Shown here one piece after another: positions 34,067 through 43,800 of a DNA stretch of 64,000 nucleotides. Source of the stretch: Bradyrhizobium sp. CCGE-LA001 (lineage in GTDB: Bacteria; Pseudomonadota; Alphaproteobacteria; Rhizobiales; Xanthobacteraceae); contig NZ_CP013949.1 of assembly GCF_000296215.2 (NCBI RefSeq), positions 434,001-498,000 of the forward strand. Direction: 5' to 3'. Both the position numbers and the translations under genes were made by a program. Under the pieces are notes generated by a model that made no database searches, had not been told where the DNA came from, and saw only the letters and a list, made by a program, of their open reading frames with translations. Position 1 is the first letter of the stretch. Each line of letters starts with the position of its first letter.

Positions 34067-36868
34067 ATGGATGATCTGTTGCGGGAGTTTTTGACGGAGA
34101 CCAGCGAGAGCCTGGACACCGTCGACAATCAGCTGGTGAAGTTCGAGCAGGAGCCGAACAACGCCAAGATCCTGGATAACATCTTCCGCCTCGTCCACAC
34201 CATCAAGGGCACCTGCGGCTTCCTCGGCCTGCCCAGGCTTGAAGCGCTGGCGCATGCCGGCGAGACGCTGATGGGCAAATTCCGTGACGGCATGCCGGTG
34301 ACCGGGCAGGCGGTGACGGTGATCCTGTCCTCGATCGATCGCATCAAGGAAATCCTCGCTGGCCTGGAGGCGACCGAAGCCGAGCCCGAGGGTAACGACC
34401 GCGACCTCATCGACAAGCTGGAAGCGATGGTCGAGCAAGGCATGGCGGCAATGGCCGCTGGAAGTGCCGCTGCTCCCGTTGCCGATGCGCCGCCGCTGGC
34501 GCCCGAAGCGCCAATTGCCGCTGCGCCTGCACCCGCAAAAGAGATGACCATGGGCACGCTGATCGAGCAGACCCTGGAGCGTCCGCTGCGTCCGGGCGAA
34601 GTCTCGCTCGACGAGCTCGAGCGCGCCTTCCGCGAGACCGCGATCGAAGCGCCGGCCCCGGCAGCCATTGCTAAGGCCGAGCCCGCGCCGGCTGCTGAAG
34701 CCCCGGCTGCCAAGGAAGCTGCGAAGGACGCCGCAAAGCCTGCCGCCAAGGAGAAGGCCGCGCCGAAGAAGTCGATGGCCGACGAGATTGCCGGCGAAGG
34801 GGCCAGCATCGCCAACCAGTCGATCCGCGTCAACGTGGACACGCTGGAGCACCTGATGACCATGGTCTCCGAGCTGGTCCTGACCCGCAACCAGCTGCTG
34901 GAGATCTCCCGCCGCAACGAGGACACCGAGTTCAAGGTGCCGCTGCAGCGCCTGTCCAACGTCACCGCCGAGTTGCAGGAGGGCGTCATGAAGACGCGCA
35001 TGCAGCCGATCGGCAATGCCTGGCAGAAGCTGCCCCGCATCGTCCGCGACCTGTCGAGCGAACTCGGCAAGCAGATCGAATTGGAGATGCACGGCGCCGA
35101 CACCGAGCTCGACCGCCAGGTGCTCGATTTGATCAAGGACCCGCTCACCCACATGGTGCGCAACTCCGCCGATCATGGCCTGGAGACCCCGGCCGAGCGC
35201 CTCGCCAGCGGCAAGGGCGAGCAGGGCACCATCCGCCTGTCCGCCTATCACGAGGGCGGCCACATCATCATCTGCATCGCCGACAACGGAAGAGGCCTCA
35301 ACACCGAGAAGATCAAGGCCAAGGCGCTCTCCTCAGGTCTCGTCACCGAGGCCGAGCTCGAGAAGATGAGCGAGGCCCAGATCCACAAGTTCATCTTCGC
35401 GCCCGGCTTCTCCACCGCCGCCGCCATCACCTCGGTGTCGGGGCGCGGCGTCGGCATGGACGTGGTCCGCACCAATATCGACCAGATCGGCGGCACCATC
35501 GACATCAAGTCCGTGGCCGGCGAGGGCTCGTCCGTCACCATCAAGATCCCGCTGACGCTCGCCATCGTCTCGGCGCTGATCGTCGAAGCGGCCGGCGACC
35601 GTTTCGCGATCCCGCAGCTCTCGGTGGTCGAGCTGGTGCGTGCCCGCGCCAACTCCGAGCACCGCATCGAGCGCATCAAGGACACCGCGGTGCTCCGCCT
35701 GCGCAACAAGCTGCTGCCGCTGATCCACCTGAAGAAGCTGCTCAAGATCGACGACGGCGCGGCCTCCGATCCCGAGAACGGCTTCATCGTGGTGACCCAG
35801 GTCGGCAGCCAGACCTTCGGCATCGTCGTCGACGGCGTGTTCCACACCGAGGAGATCGTGGTCAAGCCGATGTCGACCAAGCTGCGTCACATCGACATGT
35901 TCTCGGGCAACACCATCCTGGGCGATGGCGCTGTGATCATGATCATCGATCCCAACGGCATTGCCAAGGCGCTCGGCGCCGCCGGCTCCTCGGCCCATGA
36001 CATGGGCGACGAGAACGGGGCGCATCACATCGGCGCGGGCGAGCAGACCACCTCGCTGCTCGTCTTCCGCGCCGGCTCGTCCCAGCCCAAGGCGGTCCCG
36101 CTCGGGCTGGTCACGCGCCTCGAAGAGCTGCCCGCCGACAAGATCGAGCTCAGTAACGGCCGCTACATGGTGCAGTACCGCGAGCAGCTGATGCCGCTGG
36201 TCGCTATGGAGGGCGTCACCATCGCCAGCCAGGGCGCCCAGCCGATCCTGGTGTTCGCCGATGACGGCCGCTCCATGGGCCTCGTCGTCGACGAGATCAT
36301 CGACATCGTCGAGGAGCGGCTCAACATCGAGGTCGGCGGCTCCGCCTCCGGCATTCTCGGCTCGGCCGTGATCAAGGGCCAAGCCACCGAGGTGATCGAT
36401 GTCGGCCACTTCCTGCCGATGGCGTTCGCCGACTGGTTCACCCGCAAGGAGATGAAGCCGTCGCTGCACTCGCAATCGGTGCTTTTGGTCGACGACAGCG
36501 CGTTCTTCCGCAACATGCTGGCCCCCGTGCTGAAGGCGGCCGGCTACCGCGTCCGCACCGCGCCGACCGCGCAGGAGGGCTTAGCTGCGCTGCGCGCGCA
36601 GAGCTTCGACGTGGTGCTGACCGACATCGAGATGCCCGACATGAACGGGTTCGAGTTCGCGGAAGTGATCCGCTCCGACAACAATCTCGGCTCGATGCCG
36701 ATCATCGGCCTCTCCGCCCTGGTGTCGCCGGCGGCGATCGAGCGCGGCCGTCAGGCCGGCTTCCACGACTACGTCGCCAAGTTCGACCGTCCCGGTCTGA
36801 TCGCGGCGCTGAAGGAGCAGACCGCGGGTGCCGCCGGCGCCTCCGAGCTGAGCCGCGCGGCAGCCTAA
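34067..36868 (+). CDS. cheA: Hybrid chemotaxis histidine kinase CheA with C-terminal receiver
   Basis: A 933-residue kinase. Order: Hpt domain (1-105; His44 in RLVHTIKGTCGFLGL); an Ala/Pro/Lys-rich linker (about 140-245); dimerisation helices (about 255-310); HATPase (about 310-500; DPLTHMVRNSADHGLETP, GRGVGMDVVRTNI); two CheW-like domains (about 510-640 and 655-790); then a receiver (about 803-920; VLLVDDSAFFRN, DVVLTDIEMPDMNGFEF). The P2 response-regulator docking domain of enteric CheA is replaced by the linker. The fused receiver suggests phosphate-sink or adaptive regulation. It heads the operon cheA-cheW-cheY-cheR. Confidence 0.97.
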   Translation: MDDLLREFLTETSESLDTVDNQLVKFEQEPNNAKILDNIFRLVHTIKGTCGFLGLPRLEALAHAGETLMGKFRDGMPVTGQAVTVILSSIDRIKEILAGLEATEAEPEGNDRDLIDKLEAMVEQGMAAMAAGSAAAPVADAPPLAPEAPIAAAPAPAKEMTMGTLIEQTLERPLRPGEVSLDELERAFRETAIEAPAPAAIAKAEPAPAAEAPAAKEAAKDAAKPAAKEKAAPKKSMADEIAGEGASIANQSIRVNVDTLEHLMTMVSELVLTRNQLLEISRRNEDTEFKVPLQRLSNVTAELQEGVMKTRMQPIGNAWQKLPRIVRDLSSELGKQIELEMHGADTELDRQVLDLIKDPLTHMVRNSADHGLETPAERLASGKGEQGTIRLSAYHEGGHIIICIADNGRGLNTEKIKAKALSSGLVTEAELEKMSEAQIHKFIFAPGFSTAAAITSVSGRGVGMDVVRTNIDQIGGTIDIKSVAGEGSSVTIKIPLTLAIVSALIVEAAGDRFAIPQLSVVELVRARANSEHRIERIKDTAVLRLRNKLLPLIHLKKLLKIDDGAASDPENGFIVVTQVGSQTFGIVVDGVFHTEEIVVKPMSTKLRHIDMFSGNTILGDGAVIMIIDPNGIAKALGAAGSSAHDMGDENGAHHIGAGEQTTSLLVFRAGSSQPKAVPLGLVTRLEELPADKIELSNGRYMVQYREQLMPLVAMEGVTIASQGAQPILVFADDGRSMGLVVDEIIDIVEERLNIEVGGSASGILGSAVIKGQATEVIDVGHFLPMAFADWFTRKEMKPSLHSQSVLLVDDSAFFRNMLAPVLKAAGYRVRTAPTAQEGLAALRAQSFDVVLTDIEMPDMNGFEFAEVIRSDNNLGSMPIIGLSALVSPAAIERGRQAGFHDYVAKFDRPGLIAALKEQTAGAAGASELSRAAA

Positions 36869-36890
36869 GCAGGACCTGAGGAGAGACGAG

Positions 36891-37364
36891 ATGAGCAAGA
36901 AGACGCAAGTGGGCGAAGGCGCCATGGTCGAATACGTCACCGCGATGATCGGCGGCCAGCTGTTCGGCCTGCCGATCTCCCGCGTCCAGGACGTGTTCAT
37001 GCCCGAGCGCGTCACCCGCGTGCCCCTGTCCTCGCGCGAGATCGCGGGCGTGCTCAATCTGCGCGGCCGCATCGTCACCGTGGTCGACATGCGCGCACGC
37101 CTCGGCCTGCCCAAGGCCGAGGATGGCAAGGTGCCGATGGCGGTCGGCGTCGACCTGCGCGGCGAATCCTACGGCCTGCTGATCGACCAGATCGGTGAAG
37201 TCCTGCGCCTGCCCGAGGCCGGCATGGAGGAGAACCCCGTCAATCTCGATCCCCGCATGGCCAAGCTCGCCGGCGGCGTCCATCGCCTCGACGGCCAGCT
37301 CATGGTCGTCCTCGACGTTGATCGCGTCCTCGAACTCGAAACCAAAGTGCAAATGGCTGCGTGA
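36891..37364 (+). CDS. cheW: Chemotaxis coupling protein CheW
   Basis: A 157-residue SH3-like adaptor linking receptors to CheA. Typical motifs include YVTAMIGGQLFGLPISRVQD, VTRVPLSSREIAGVLNLRGR then IVTVVDMRARLGLP. GAGGAGA precedes the start. It lies 22 bp after cheA and 33 bp before cheY, so all three are probably co-transcribed. Confidence 0.97.
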   Translation: MSKKTQVGEGAMVEYVTAMIGGQLFGLPISRVQDVFMPERVTRVPLSSREIAGVLNLRGRIVTVVDMRARLGLPKAEDGKVPMAVGVDLRGESYGLLIDQIGEVLRLPEAGMEENPVNLDPRMAKLAGGVHRLDGQLMVVLDVDRVLELETKVQMAA

Positions 37365-37397
37365 GCCATTGAAAAACATCGAAGCCGGAGAACCGAA

Positions 37398-37784
37398 ATG
37401 AAAACGTGTTTGGTGGTCGATGATTCCAGCGTCGTGCGCAAGATCGCGCGCCGGATCCTGGAGGGCCTCGAATTCGAGGTCACCGAGGCCGAGGATGGCT
37501 CGAAGGCACTGGAAATCTGCCAGCGCAAGCTGCCCGATGCGGTGCTGCTCGACTGGAACATGCCCGTGATGGACGGCTTCGAGTTCATGGGCCACATGCG
37601 CCGCCTGCCCGGCGGCGACCAGCCCAAGGTGGTGTTCTGCACCACCGAGAACAACGTGGCTCATATCGCCCAGGCGCTCAGCGGCGGCGCCAACGAGTAC
37701 ATCATGAAGCCCTTCGACAAGGACATCATCGCCGACAAATTCGCTGAGGTTGGTTTGATCCCGGTCGGACAAGCCATGGTCTGA
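37398..37784 (+). CDS. cheY: Chemotaxis response regulator CheY
   Basis: A 128-residue single receiver domain: acidic pocket CLVVDDSSVVRK, phospho-acceptor Asp in AVLLDWNMPVMDGFEFM, switch Thr in VFCTTENN and Lys in YIMKPFDKD. As the only CheY of this operon it is the likely output of CheA, either acting on the flagellar motor or another target, or serving as phosphate sink. GGAG precedes the start. Confidence 0.95.
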   Translation: MKTCLVVDDSSVVRKIARRILEGLEFEVTEAEDGSKALEICQRKLPDAVLLDWNMPVMDGFEFMGHMRRLPGGDQPKVVFCTTENNVAHIAQALSGGANEYIMKPFDKDIIADKFAEVGLIPVGQAMV

Positions 37785-37844
37785 GTGTGTCTGGCCGAAC
37801 TGCTTCGGCCAGAGTGTTCCAGTACAGCTTCGAAGAGGCCATCC

Positions 37845-38723
37845 GTGACCCCGACCGAGTATGAGTATCTGCGTAAGTTCCTGAAGGACAATTCCGGGCT
37901 CGACCTGTCCGCAGACAAGCAATATCTGATCGAAAGCCGCCTGCTGCCGCTGGCCCGCAAGGCCGGGCTCTCCGGCATCACCGAGCTCGTGCAGAAGCTG
38001 CAAGGCGGTTCGCGCACGCTGATTACCGACGTGGTCGAGGCCATGACCACCAACGAGACGTTCTTCTTCCGCGACAAGGTCCCGTTCGATCATTTCCGCG
38101 ACACCATCATGCCCGAAATCATCAAGGCGCGCGCCGCTCGCCGCAGCGTGCGCATCTGGTGCGCCGCCGGCTCGACCGGGCAGGAGCCCTATTCGCTGGC
38201 GATGTGCCTGAAGGAGATGGGCGCGGCTCTCACCGGCTGGCGCGTCGAGATCATCGCGACCGACCTGTCGCAGGAGGTGCTGGAGAAGGCCAAGGCCGGC
38301 ATTTACAGCCAGTTCGAGGTGCAGCGTGGCCTGCCGATCCAGTTGCTGGTCAAATATTTCAAGCAGACCGGCGAGACCTGGCAGATCAATCCCGAATTGC
38401 GCGCGATGATCCAGCACCGGCAGCTCAACCTGCTGCACGATTTCGCCCAGCTCGGCACATTCGACGTCATCTTCTGCCGCAACGTGCTGATCTATTTCGA
38501 CCAGGACACCAAGATCAACATTTTCAACCGTCTCGCGCGCCAGATCGAGCCCGATGGCTTCCTGGTGCTCGGCGCAGCCGAAACCGTGGTCGGACTGACC
38601 GACACGTTCAGGCCGATTCCGGAGCGGCGCGGTCTCTACAAGCCGAACGACCCGCGTGCCGCGGCCGCCAAGCCGGCTCTCGCCGGCGCGGCGCCGCGCA
38701 TGGCGGTCATGGCAGGACGCTGA
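37845..38723 (+). CDS. cheR: Chemotaxis protein methyltransferase CheR
   Basis: A 292-residue S-adenosylmethionine-dependent methyltransferase that methylates glutamates of chemoreceptors. The N-terminal helical domain begins TPTEYEYLRKFLKDNSGLDL. The SAM-binding motif is IWCAAGSTGQEPYSLAMCL, and DVIFCRNVLIYFDQDTK is the C-terminal catalytic-fold signature. The GTG start at 37845 follows GAAGAGG and gives the usual length; the frame is open upstream to cheY but the extra residues are not family-like. No cheB methylesterase is in the window, although cheR and cheB are often adjacent. Confidence 0.95.
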   Translation: MTPTEYEYLRKFLKDNSGLDLSADKQYLIESRLLPLARKAGLSGITELVQKLQGGSRTLITDVVEAMTTNETFFFRDKVPFDHFRDTIMPEIIKARAARRSVRIWCAAGSTGQEPYSLAMCLKEMGAALTGWRVEIIATDLSQEVLEKAKAGIYSQFEVQRGLPIQLLVKYFKQTGETWQINPELRAMIQHRQLNLLHDFAQLGTFDVIFCRNVLIYFDQDTKINIFNRLARQIEPDGFLVLGAAETVVGLTDTFRPIPERRGLYKPNDPRAAAAKPALAGAAPRMAVMAGR

Positions 38724-38725
38724 CG

Positions 38726-39043
38726 ATGGCCGAGGATGGCAAGGGCGCAGAACGGGTGACGTTCAGTCGCGGCTATGACGTCTGCATCATGGCCATCGAT
38801 GGTACCTGGCGTCGTGACTGCAAGCTCAACGCGATCTCCGACACCGACGCCATCCTCACGGTGGAAGGCTCGATCCAGGGACTGAACCTGAAGGAGTTCT
38901 TCCTGCTGCTGTCGTCCACGGGCCTTGCCTATCGGCGCTGCGAGCTGGTGCGCGTCAACGGCGCCGAGATGGACATCCAGTTCCTGCGCGGCAAGAACAG
39001 GAAGAAGCGCGGCGCCGCCGGCGGCCGCGACGAGGCCGCCTGA
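38726..39043 (+). CDS. PilZ-like domain protein
   Basis: A 105-residue small protein of beta-barrel type. The segment RGYDVCIMAIDGTWRRDCKL then NAISDTDAILTVEGS resembles the RxxxR-(D/N)xSxxG c-di-GMP-binding pattern of PilZ domains but is not a perfect match. It starts 2 bp after the cheR stop, so it is almost certainly in the chemotaxis transcript, suggesting a link between c-di-GMP and this chemotaxis pathway. Binding of c-di-GMP is uncertain. Confidence 0.7.
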   Translation: MAEDGKGAERVTFSRGYDVCIMAIDGTWRRDCKLNAISDTDAILTVEGSIQGLNLKEFFLLLSSTGLAYRRCELVRVNGAEMDIQFLRGKNRKKRGAAGGRDEAA

Positions 39044-39169
39044 TCGAAATGGTTGCGGCGACGTTGCTTTATATTTGCTGAAACATCCGAACGAATTTGC
39101 CGTAGCGGCTTTACGCCGCTTAAGCGCGAACCATGCAACCGTTGCTGGTCTCAATCTTAGGATACGGCA

Positions 39170-39673
39170 ATGCCCAGAAGCTCTCTCTCTCCCATCCCGT
39201 CAAACCTGCCCGACGTCGCCGAGCGGCGTGCGCTTCAGCTCCTGGTGGTCGATGACGACGCCACGCAGCGCAGCCTCATCACGGTTGCCGCCAAGCAGGC
39301 TGGCCACGAAGTCACCGTGGCGCCGTCGGTGGCGGAGGCGATCGAGAAGCTGCGTGCCGCGCGCTTCGATTGCGTGACGCTCGATCTCGTGCTGGAGGAT
39401 GGCGACGGCGTCGACGTGTTGCACGAGATGGCGAAGGCGAAGTTCGCCGGCAAGGTGATCGTCATCAGCGGCATGGACGGCAAGCGCCGCAGCGCCGCCC
39501 GCAGCTTCGCCCGCTCGGTCGGGATCGAACTCCAGAGCCTGCCGAAGCCGCTGGACCTCGCGGCGCTGCGCATCAGCCTCGCCAATCTCGGCAAGACCGC
39601 GATGGGTTTGCCGGCGATTCACACCTGGGGTGGGGTCGCCACCGATGCGATCGTGGAGCGGCACCGCGCCTGA
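39170..39673 (+). CDS. Response regulator (single receiver domain)
   Basis: A 167-residue protein with one receiver domain (about 22-145) and a short C-terminal tail of no known fold. The acidic pair (LLVVDDDATQRSL), phospho-acceptor Asp (CVTLDLVLEDGDGVDVL), Ser (VIVISGMDGKRRS) and Lys (SLPKPLDLAALR) are all present, so it should be phosphorylatable. It follows the chemotaxis operon after about 125 bp and may be part of it or separately expressed. Confidence 0.9.
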   Translation: MPRSSLSPIPSNLPDVAERRALQLLVVDDDATQRSLITVAAKQAGHEVTVAPSVAEAIEKLRAARFDCVTLDLVLEDGDGVDVLHEMAKAKFAGKVIVISGMDGKRRSAARSFARSVGIELQSLPKPLDLAALRISLANLGKTAMGLPAIHTWGGVATDAIVERHRA

Positions 39674-39725
39674 GGCACGGAGCTGCCATGCGATCGAGGG
39701 TGGCCGCGGCCGTGTCGATCGCGAT

Positions 39726-40016
39726 CTACATAGCGCTGCCGGATTCCGGGAGGAATTGCAGAGCCTGACGGAGGCCCGCCCGGCACGCGGCGAGGGCCGC
39801 GCTTGCGGTGGCATAATGGGGCGTGACGTCGTCGAGTATGACGACGTCCGAGGAACTTTCGGGACCGCCGGCGTGTTCTTGGTCCATGGCTGCGGCGATC
39901 CGGCGCATGCTGGTCTCGATCTGTGCGATCAGCAAGCGAAGGTCGGCCGCAATCAACTCGCGGCTCTCGACTGCGGGCACTGCGACTAGAGCGGGCGTAT
40001 CGGTGAAATTTAGCAT
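39726..40016 (-). CDS. Small conserved hypothetical protein
   Basis: A 96-residue helical protein of unknown function. It begins MLNFTDTPALVAVPAVESRE and contains LIAADLRLLIAQIETSMRRI. A good Shine-Dalgarno (GGAGA, 8 bp upstream of ATG 40016) supports translation. No membrane or signal segments. It converges on the preceding response regulator gene and is divergent from the FixJ-type gene. Confidence 0.65.
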   Translation of the reverse strand: MLNFTDTPALVAVPAVESRELIAADLRLLIAQIETSMRRIAAAMDQEHAGGPESSSDVVILDDVTPHYATASAALAACRAGLRQALQFLPESGSAM

Positions 40017-40165
40017 GGATATTCTCCGTCCCCCGCAATTAGGCGCGCTGCCGCTACTTGTGCGTTAAGTCCATGTCCCGTACAAATACGGGTGGGCCGA
40101 ATCCGCGCCGAGCGCCATAACGATTGGTGCGGACGCGAGTCCGTAATGCCAACTGGATGTGGCAC

Positions 40166-40801
40166 ATGGCCGAGCAAACCTCTCGTGGTGAAATCTTCGT
40201 GGTCGACGATGACCCTGCTGTTCGCGACACCCTATCGATGGTGTTGAAGGCGGCGGGCTATGACGTGATCTGTTTTGCGGACGGTGCAGCGCTGCTCTCC
40301 GTCGCGCGAAACCGCACGCCGGCCGCGATCCTGCTCGACGTTCACATTCCCGGAAAGTCGGGTCTCGACATTCTCAAGGAATTGCAAGGCGAGGACTATC
40401 CGGCGCCGATCTTCATGATCTCCGGGCAGGGCGACATCGCGATGGCGGTGGGCGCCATCAAGAGCGGGGCGCTCGACTTCATCGAGAAGCCGTTCCGCGG
40501 CAGCGAGATCGTCGGCCGGCTCGACGAGGCGATCGGCGCCTATGCACGCAGGCAGGCGGAGAATGCGTCGCCGAAGTTCGGCTCGCTGCATTTCCCGGGT
40601 CGCGAGCCGTTGACGCGCAGGGAGCGCGAGGTGCTCGAGCAGTTTGCCTCCGGTGCATCCAACAAGGAAGCCGGCCGCACGCTCGGCATCAGCCCGCGCA
40701 CCATCGAGGACCACCGCGCCAACATCATGAAGAAGCTCGGCGCGCGCAATGCCGCCGACCTGATCCGCATCGTGATGACTGCGGCCCAGCGCGCATCGTA
40801 A
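40166..40801 (+). CDS. FixJ/NwsB-family response regulator
   Basis: A 211-residue transcription factor with a receiver (about 8-120; EIFVVDDDPAVRDTLSMVLK, Asp in AAILLDVHIPGKSGLDIL, Lys in DFIEKPFRG) and a LuxR-type helix-turn-helix (about 145-208; LTRREREVLEQFASGASNKE, ISPRTIEDHRANIMKKLGAR). It is complete and should be activated by phosphorylation. It converges on the large hybrid histidine kinase next door, with a palindromic element between; whether they form a pair is not shown. The start ATG 40166 gives the usual N-terminus. Confidence 0.93.
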   Translation: MAEQTSRGEIFVVDDDPAVRDTLSMVLKAAGYDVICFADGAALLSVARNRTPAAILLDVHIPGKSGLDILKELQGEDYPAPIFMISGQGDIAMAVGAIKSGALDFIEKPFRGSEIVGRLDEAIGAYARRQAENASPKFGSLHFPGREPLTRREREVLEQFASGASNKEAGRTLGISPRTIEDHRANIMKKLGARNAADLIRIVMTAAQRAS

Positions 40802-40809
40802 GGATTTTC

Positions 40810-40885
40810 GTAGCCCGGGTGAGCGAAGCGATCTCCGGGAATGCTGCTGCAGCGTCCCGGATGTCGCTTCGCTCATCCGGGCTAC
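40810..40885. repeat. Dispersed palindromic element, probable bidirectional terminator
   Basis: 22-bp arms at 40810-40831 and 40864-40885 (GTAGCCCGGRTGAGCGAAGCGA and its complement, one mismatch) with an inner CCGGGA/TCCCGG pair form a long hairpin between the convergent FixJ-type and histidine kinase genes. Confidence 0.75.
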
Positions 40886-40891
40886 GGCGGT

Positions 40892-43800
40892 TCAGGCTTG
40901 CAGCGCCCTCCGGATGATCCGCGCCAGATCCGATTTGCGATAGGGCTTGGCCAGCAGCAGAACGCCCGAATCCAGTCGGCCGTGATGGATGATCGCATTC
41001 TCGGTATAGCCTGACGTGTAGACGACCTTGAGATCGGGGCGCGTCTTCATCAGTTCGTCGGCGAGCTGACGTCCATTCATCTTGCCGGGCATGATGACGT
41101 CGGTGAACAAGAGGTCGAACGGCTTGCCGGCGGCGACGATCGCGAGCGCCTCCGCGGCGTTCGCAGCCTGCAAGGTGACGTATCCCAGCGAATGCAGCTG
41201 AGCCAGCACGTAGTCACGCACCAGCCGGTCGTCCTCGACCACCAGGATGGTCTCGCGTCCGCCCTCGATCGTCGCCGCGATCACGCCCTCGCCGACCGCC
41301 GTCGGCGTCTTGCCCGGCGGCAGGTACATCTTGATCGTGGTGCCGTGGCCTTCTTCGCTGTAGATCTTGATGTGCCCTGCGGACTGCTTGATGAAGCCGT
41401 AGACCATCGAAAGCCCGAGTCCGGTGCCCTTGCCGGGCCCCTTCGAGGTGAAGAAGGGGTCGAACACCCTGGGCAGCATGGTCGCCGGAATTCCGGTGCC
41501 GGTGTCGCTCACGGCGATCAGCACGTAATGCCCGGGCCGGACGTCGTTGACGCTGGCATAGACCTCGTCGAGATAGGCGCCGCCCGTCTCGACGATCAGC
41601 TTTCCGCCGCCGGGCATGGCGTCGCGGGCGTTGAGTGCGAGGTTGAGGATCGCGGTGGTGAGCTGGTTGGGATCGACGATCGCGACGCAGTTCTCGTCCT
41701 CGAACACGGATTCGATCTGGATCTGCTCGCCCAGCGTCGGACGCAGCAGTTTCGCGGTGTCGACGATCAGTGAGTTGATGTCGATCTCGCGCGGCTGGAG
41801 CGGCTGCTTGCGCGCAAAGGCGAGCAAATGCTGGGTCAGCTCGGCACCGCGCCCGGCGGCCTCGTCGATCATCTTGGTGATGGCCGCGAGCTGCGGCTCC
41901 TTCTCGACCGCCTCCGCGAGAATTTCGATCGTTCCGGTGATGACGGTGAGGATGTTGTTGAAATCGTGCGCCACGCCGCCGGTGAGCTGGCCGACCGCCT
42001 CCATCTTCTCGGCATGGCGGATGCGCTCCTCGGCCGCCATCTTGTCGGTGAGATCGCGGTAGAAGACGTTGAACAGCAAGCCTTCGCGGCGCTTCAGCGC
42101 GGTGACGCTCAGCTCGGCCCTGAACTCCTTGCCGTCGCGGCGACAGCACATCAGCTCGCGGCGGCGATTCAGGGTCCTGTCATCCTCGTTTTCGAGGAAA
42201 CGCTTCAGGCCCGTCCTCACCCTCTCGCGTTCGCTCTCGGCGACGATCAGGTCGATCGTGCTCTTGCCGAGCACCTCGTCGCGGCGCCAGCCGAAGAGCT
42301 GTTCGGCCTGCGAATTCCAGTTCAGGATGCTGCCGGTCTGGTCGGTCTGGACGAAGGCGTCGAGCGAGGTCTCGACGATGTTGCGCGCGAGCCGCTCGCT
42401 CTCGCGCAGCGATTCTTGCGCGAGCCGCGCTTCCGTCATATCGCGCCCGACGAAGAAGAAGCGCTTGGCCGGCTCGGACCAGTTGCCCAGCCAGGACAGC
42501 CAGACCGCGTGCCCATTCTTGTGGAAGCAGCGGGTGTCGGCGAGCTTGGGGCGGGCGCCGCGCCGCAGCGCGCGCATGTCCTCGCGGGACTGCTCCAGAT
42601 GATCGGGATGGACGAAATCGGCGCCGCTACGGCCGATCATCTCTTCGGGGCTGTAGCCGAGAATGGTCTGGCTGCTCGGGCTGATCTGCGCGACATGACC
42701 TCGCGCATCCATCACCAGGATCAGGTCCTGTGAGGTCTCGAAGATCTGCCGCCGCTCCTCGAGCTGCTGCTGCAGCACCCGCTCGGCCCGCCGCGCCTCG
42801 GTGAGGCTGCGCGCGGTTCCGGAGGCACCGACGATCTCGCCCGACGGCCCCTTGATCGGCGACAAGCTCAGGGAGATCTCGACCGCCGTGCCGTCCTTGC
42901 GCAGGCGCACCGTCTCGAAACGCTCGATCGGCTCGCCCCGGGCGATCCGCCGCCGATAGTCCTTGCCCTGCTCGCGGCGATCGGGCGGGACGATAATCGC
43001 GGTGGACTTCCCGATCGCCTCGTCGGCCGAATAGCCATAGAGGCGTTCGGCGGCGGGATTCCAGCCCGTGATGATGGCATCGAGCGATTGCATCACGATC
43101 GCATCGTCGGACGATTCGATCGCGGCGCTGAACAAGCGCTCGCGCGCTGCGTGGTGGCTTCGCGCGACCTCGGTCCGGCGATGCTCCTCGACTTCGCGTT
43201 CGAGCGCGGCCGTCTTCGCCCGGGTCTCCTCAACCATCTGGGCAAAGGCCCGCGCCAGCACCCCCGTCTCGCCGCTGGCATCGACGGGGATGTCCGCCGC
43301 CCGCCCGCTGCCGATGGCTTCGACCGCCCGGGTCAGACGTCCGATCGGACGCGTCAGCGACCGCGCCACCAGGACCGCGAGCAAAGCCGCTGCGAGCACG
43401 GCCAACAGACCAACCAGCAGAGATGTCTTCTGGATTGCTGCGGGCACGAGGCTAAACACAGGCGCCGGTATCGTTTCGACAATCGCGACCCATTCCTTGC
43501 CCGCGAGCAGAGCGGGCGCAATCGCTGCGCCGCTTGGCCGGCCGGTATCGTCGGTCATGAGTCGCGTGGCACCTTCCAGCGTACCGGCTAGGGCCGCGAA
43601 GAACGGGAAGTCCTTGCGCCAGTCGTTGGAGCTTTCATGTAACGCAAATTCACGCGCGCGGTCGGGATGGACGAGATAATTGCCGCGCGAGTCAACGACG
43701 TAGACCTCTCCGCCTGAAGTGACTGTCGAGCGGACACGATCGAGGGCCGGTCGCATGTCGATGTTGGCAATGATGATGCCGAACGGCTTGCCGTCCTGTG

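Noticed and set aside
33854..35263. Long open frame on the minus strand opposite the first half of cheA (469 codons)
   Set aside because: It lies antisense to a gene with unambiguous domain content. Its composition (His/Gln/Arg/Gly-rich) is what GC-rich codon structure produces in an antisense frame.
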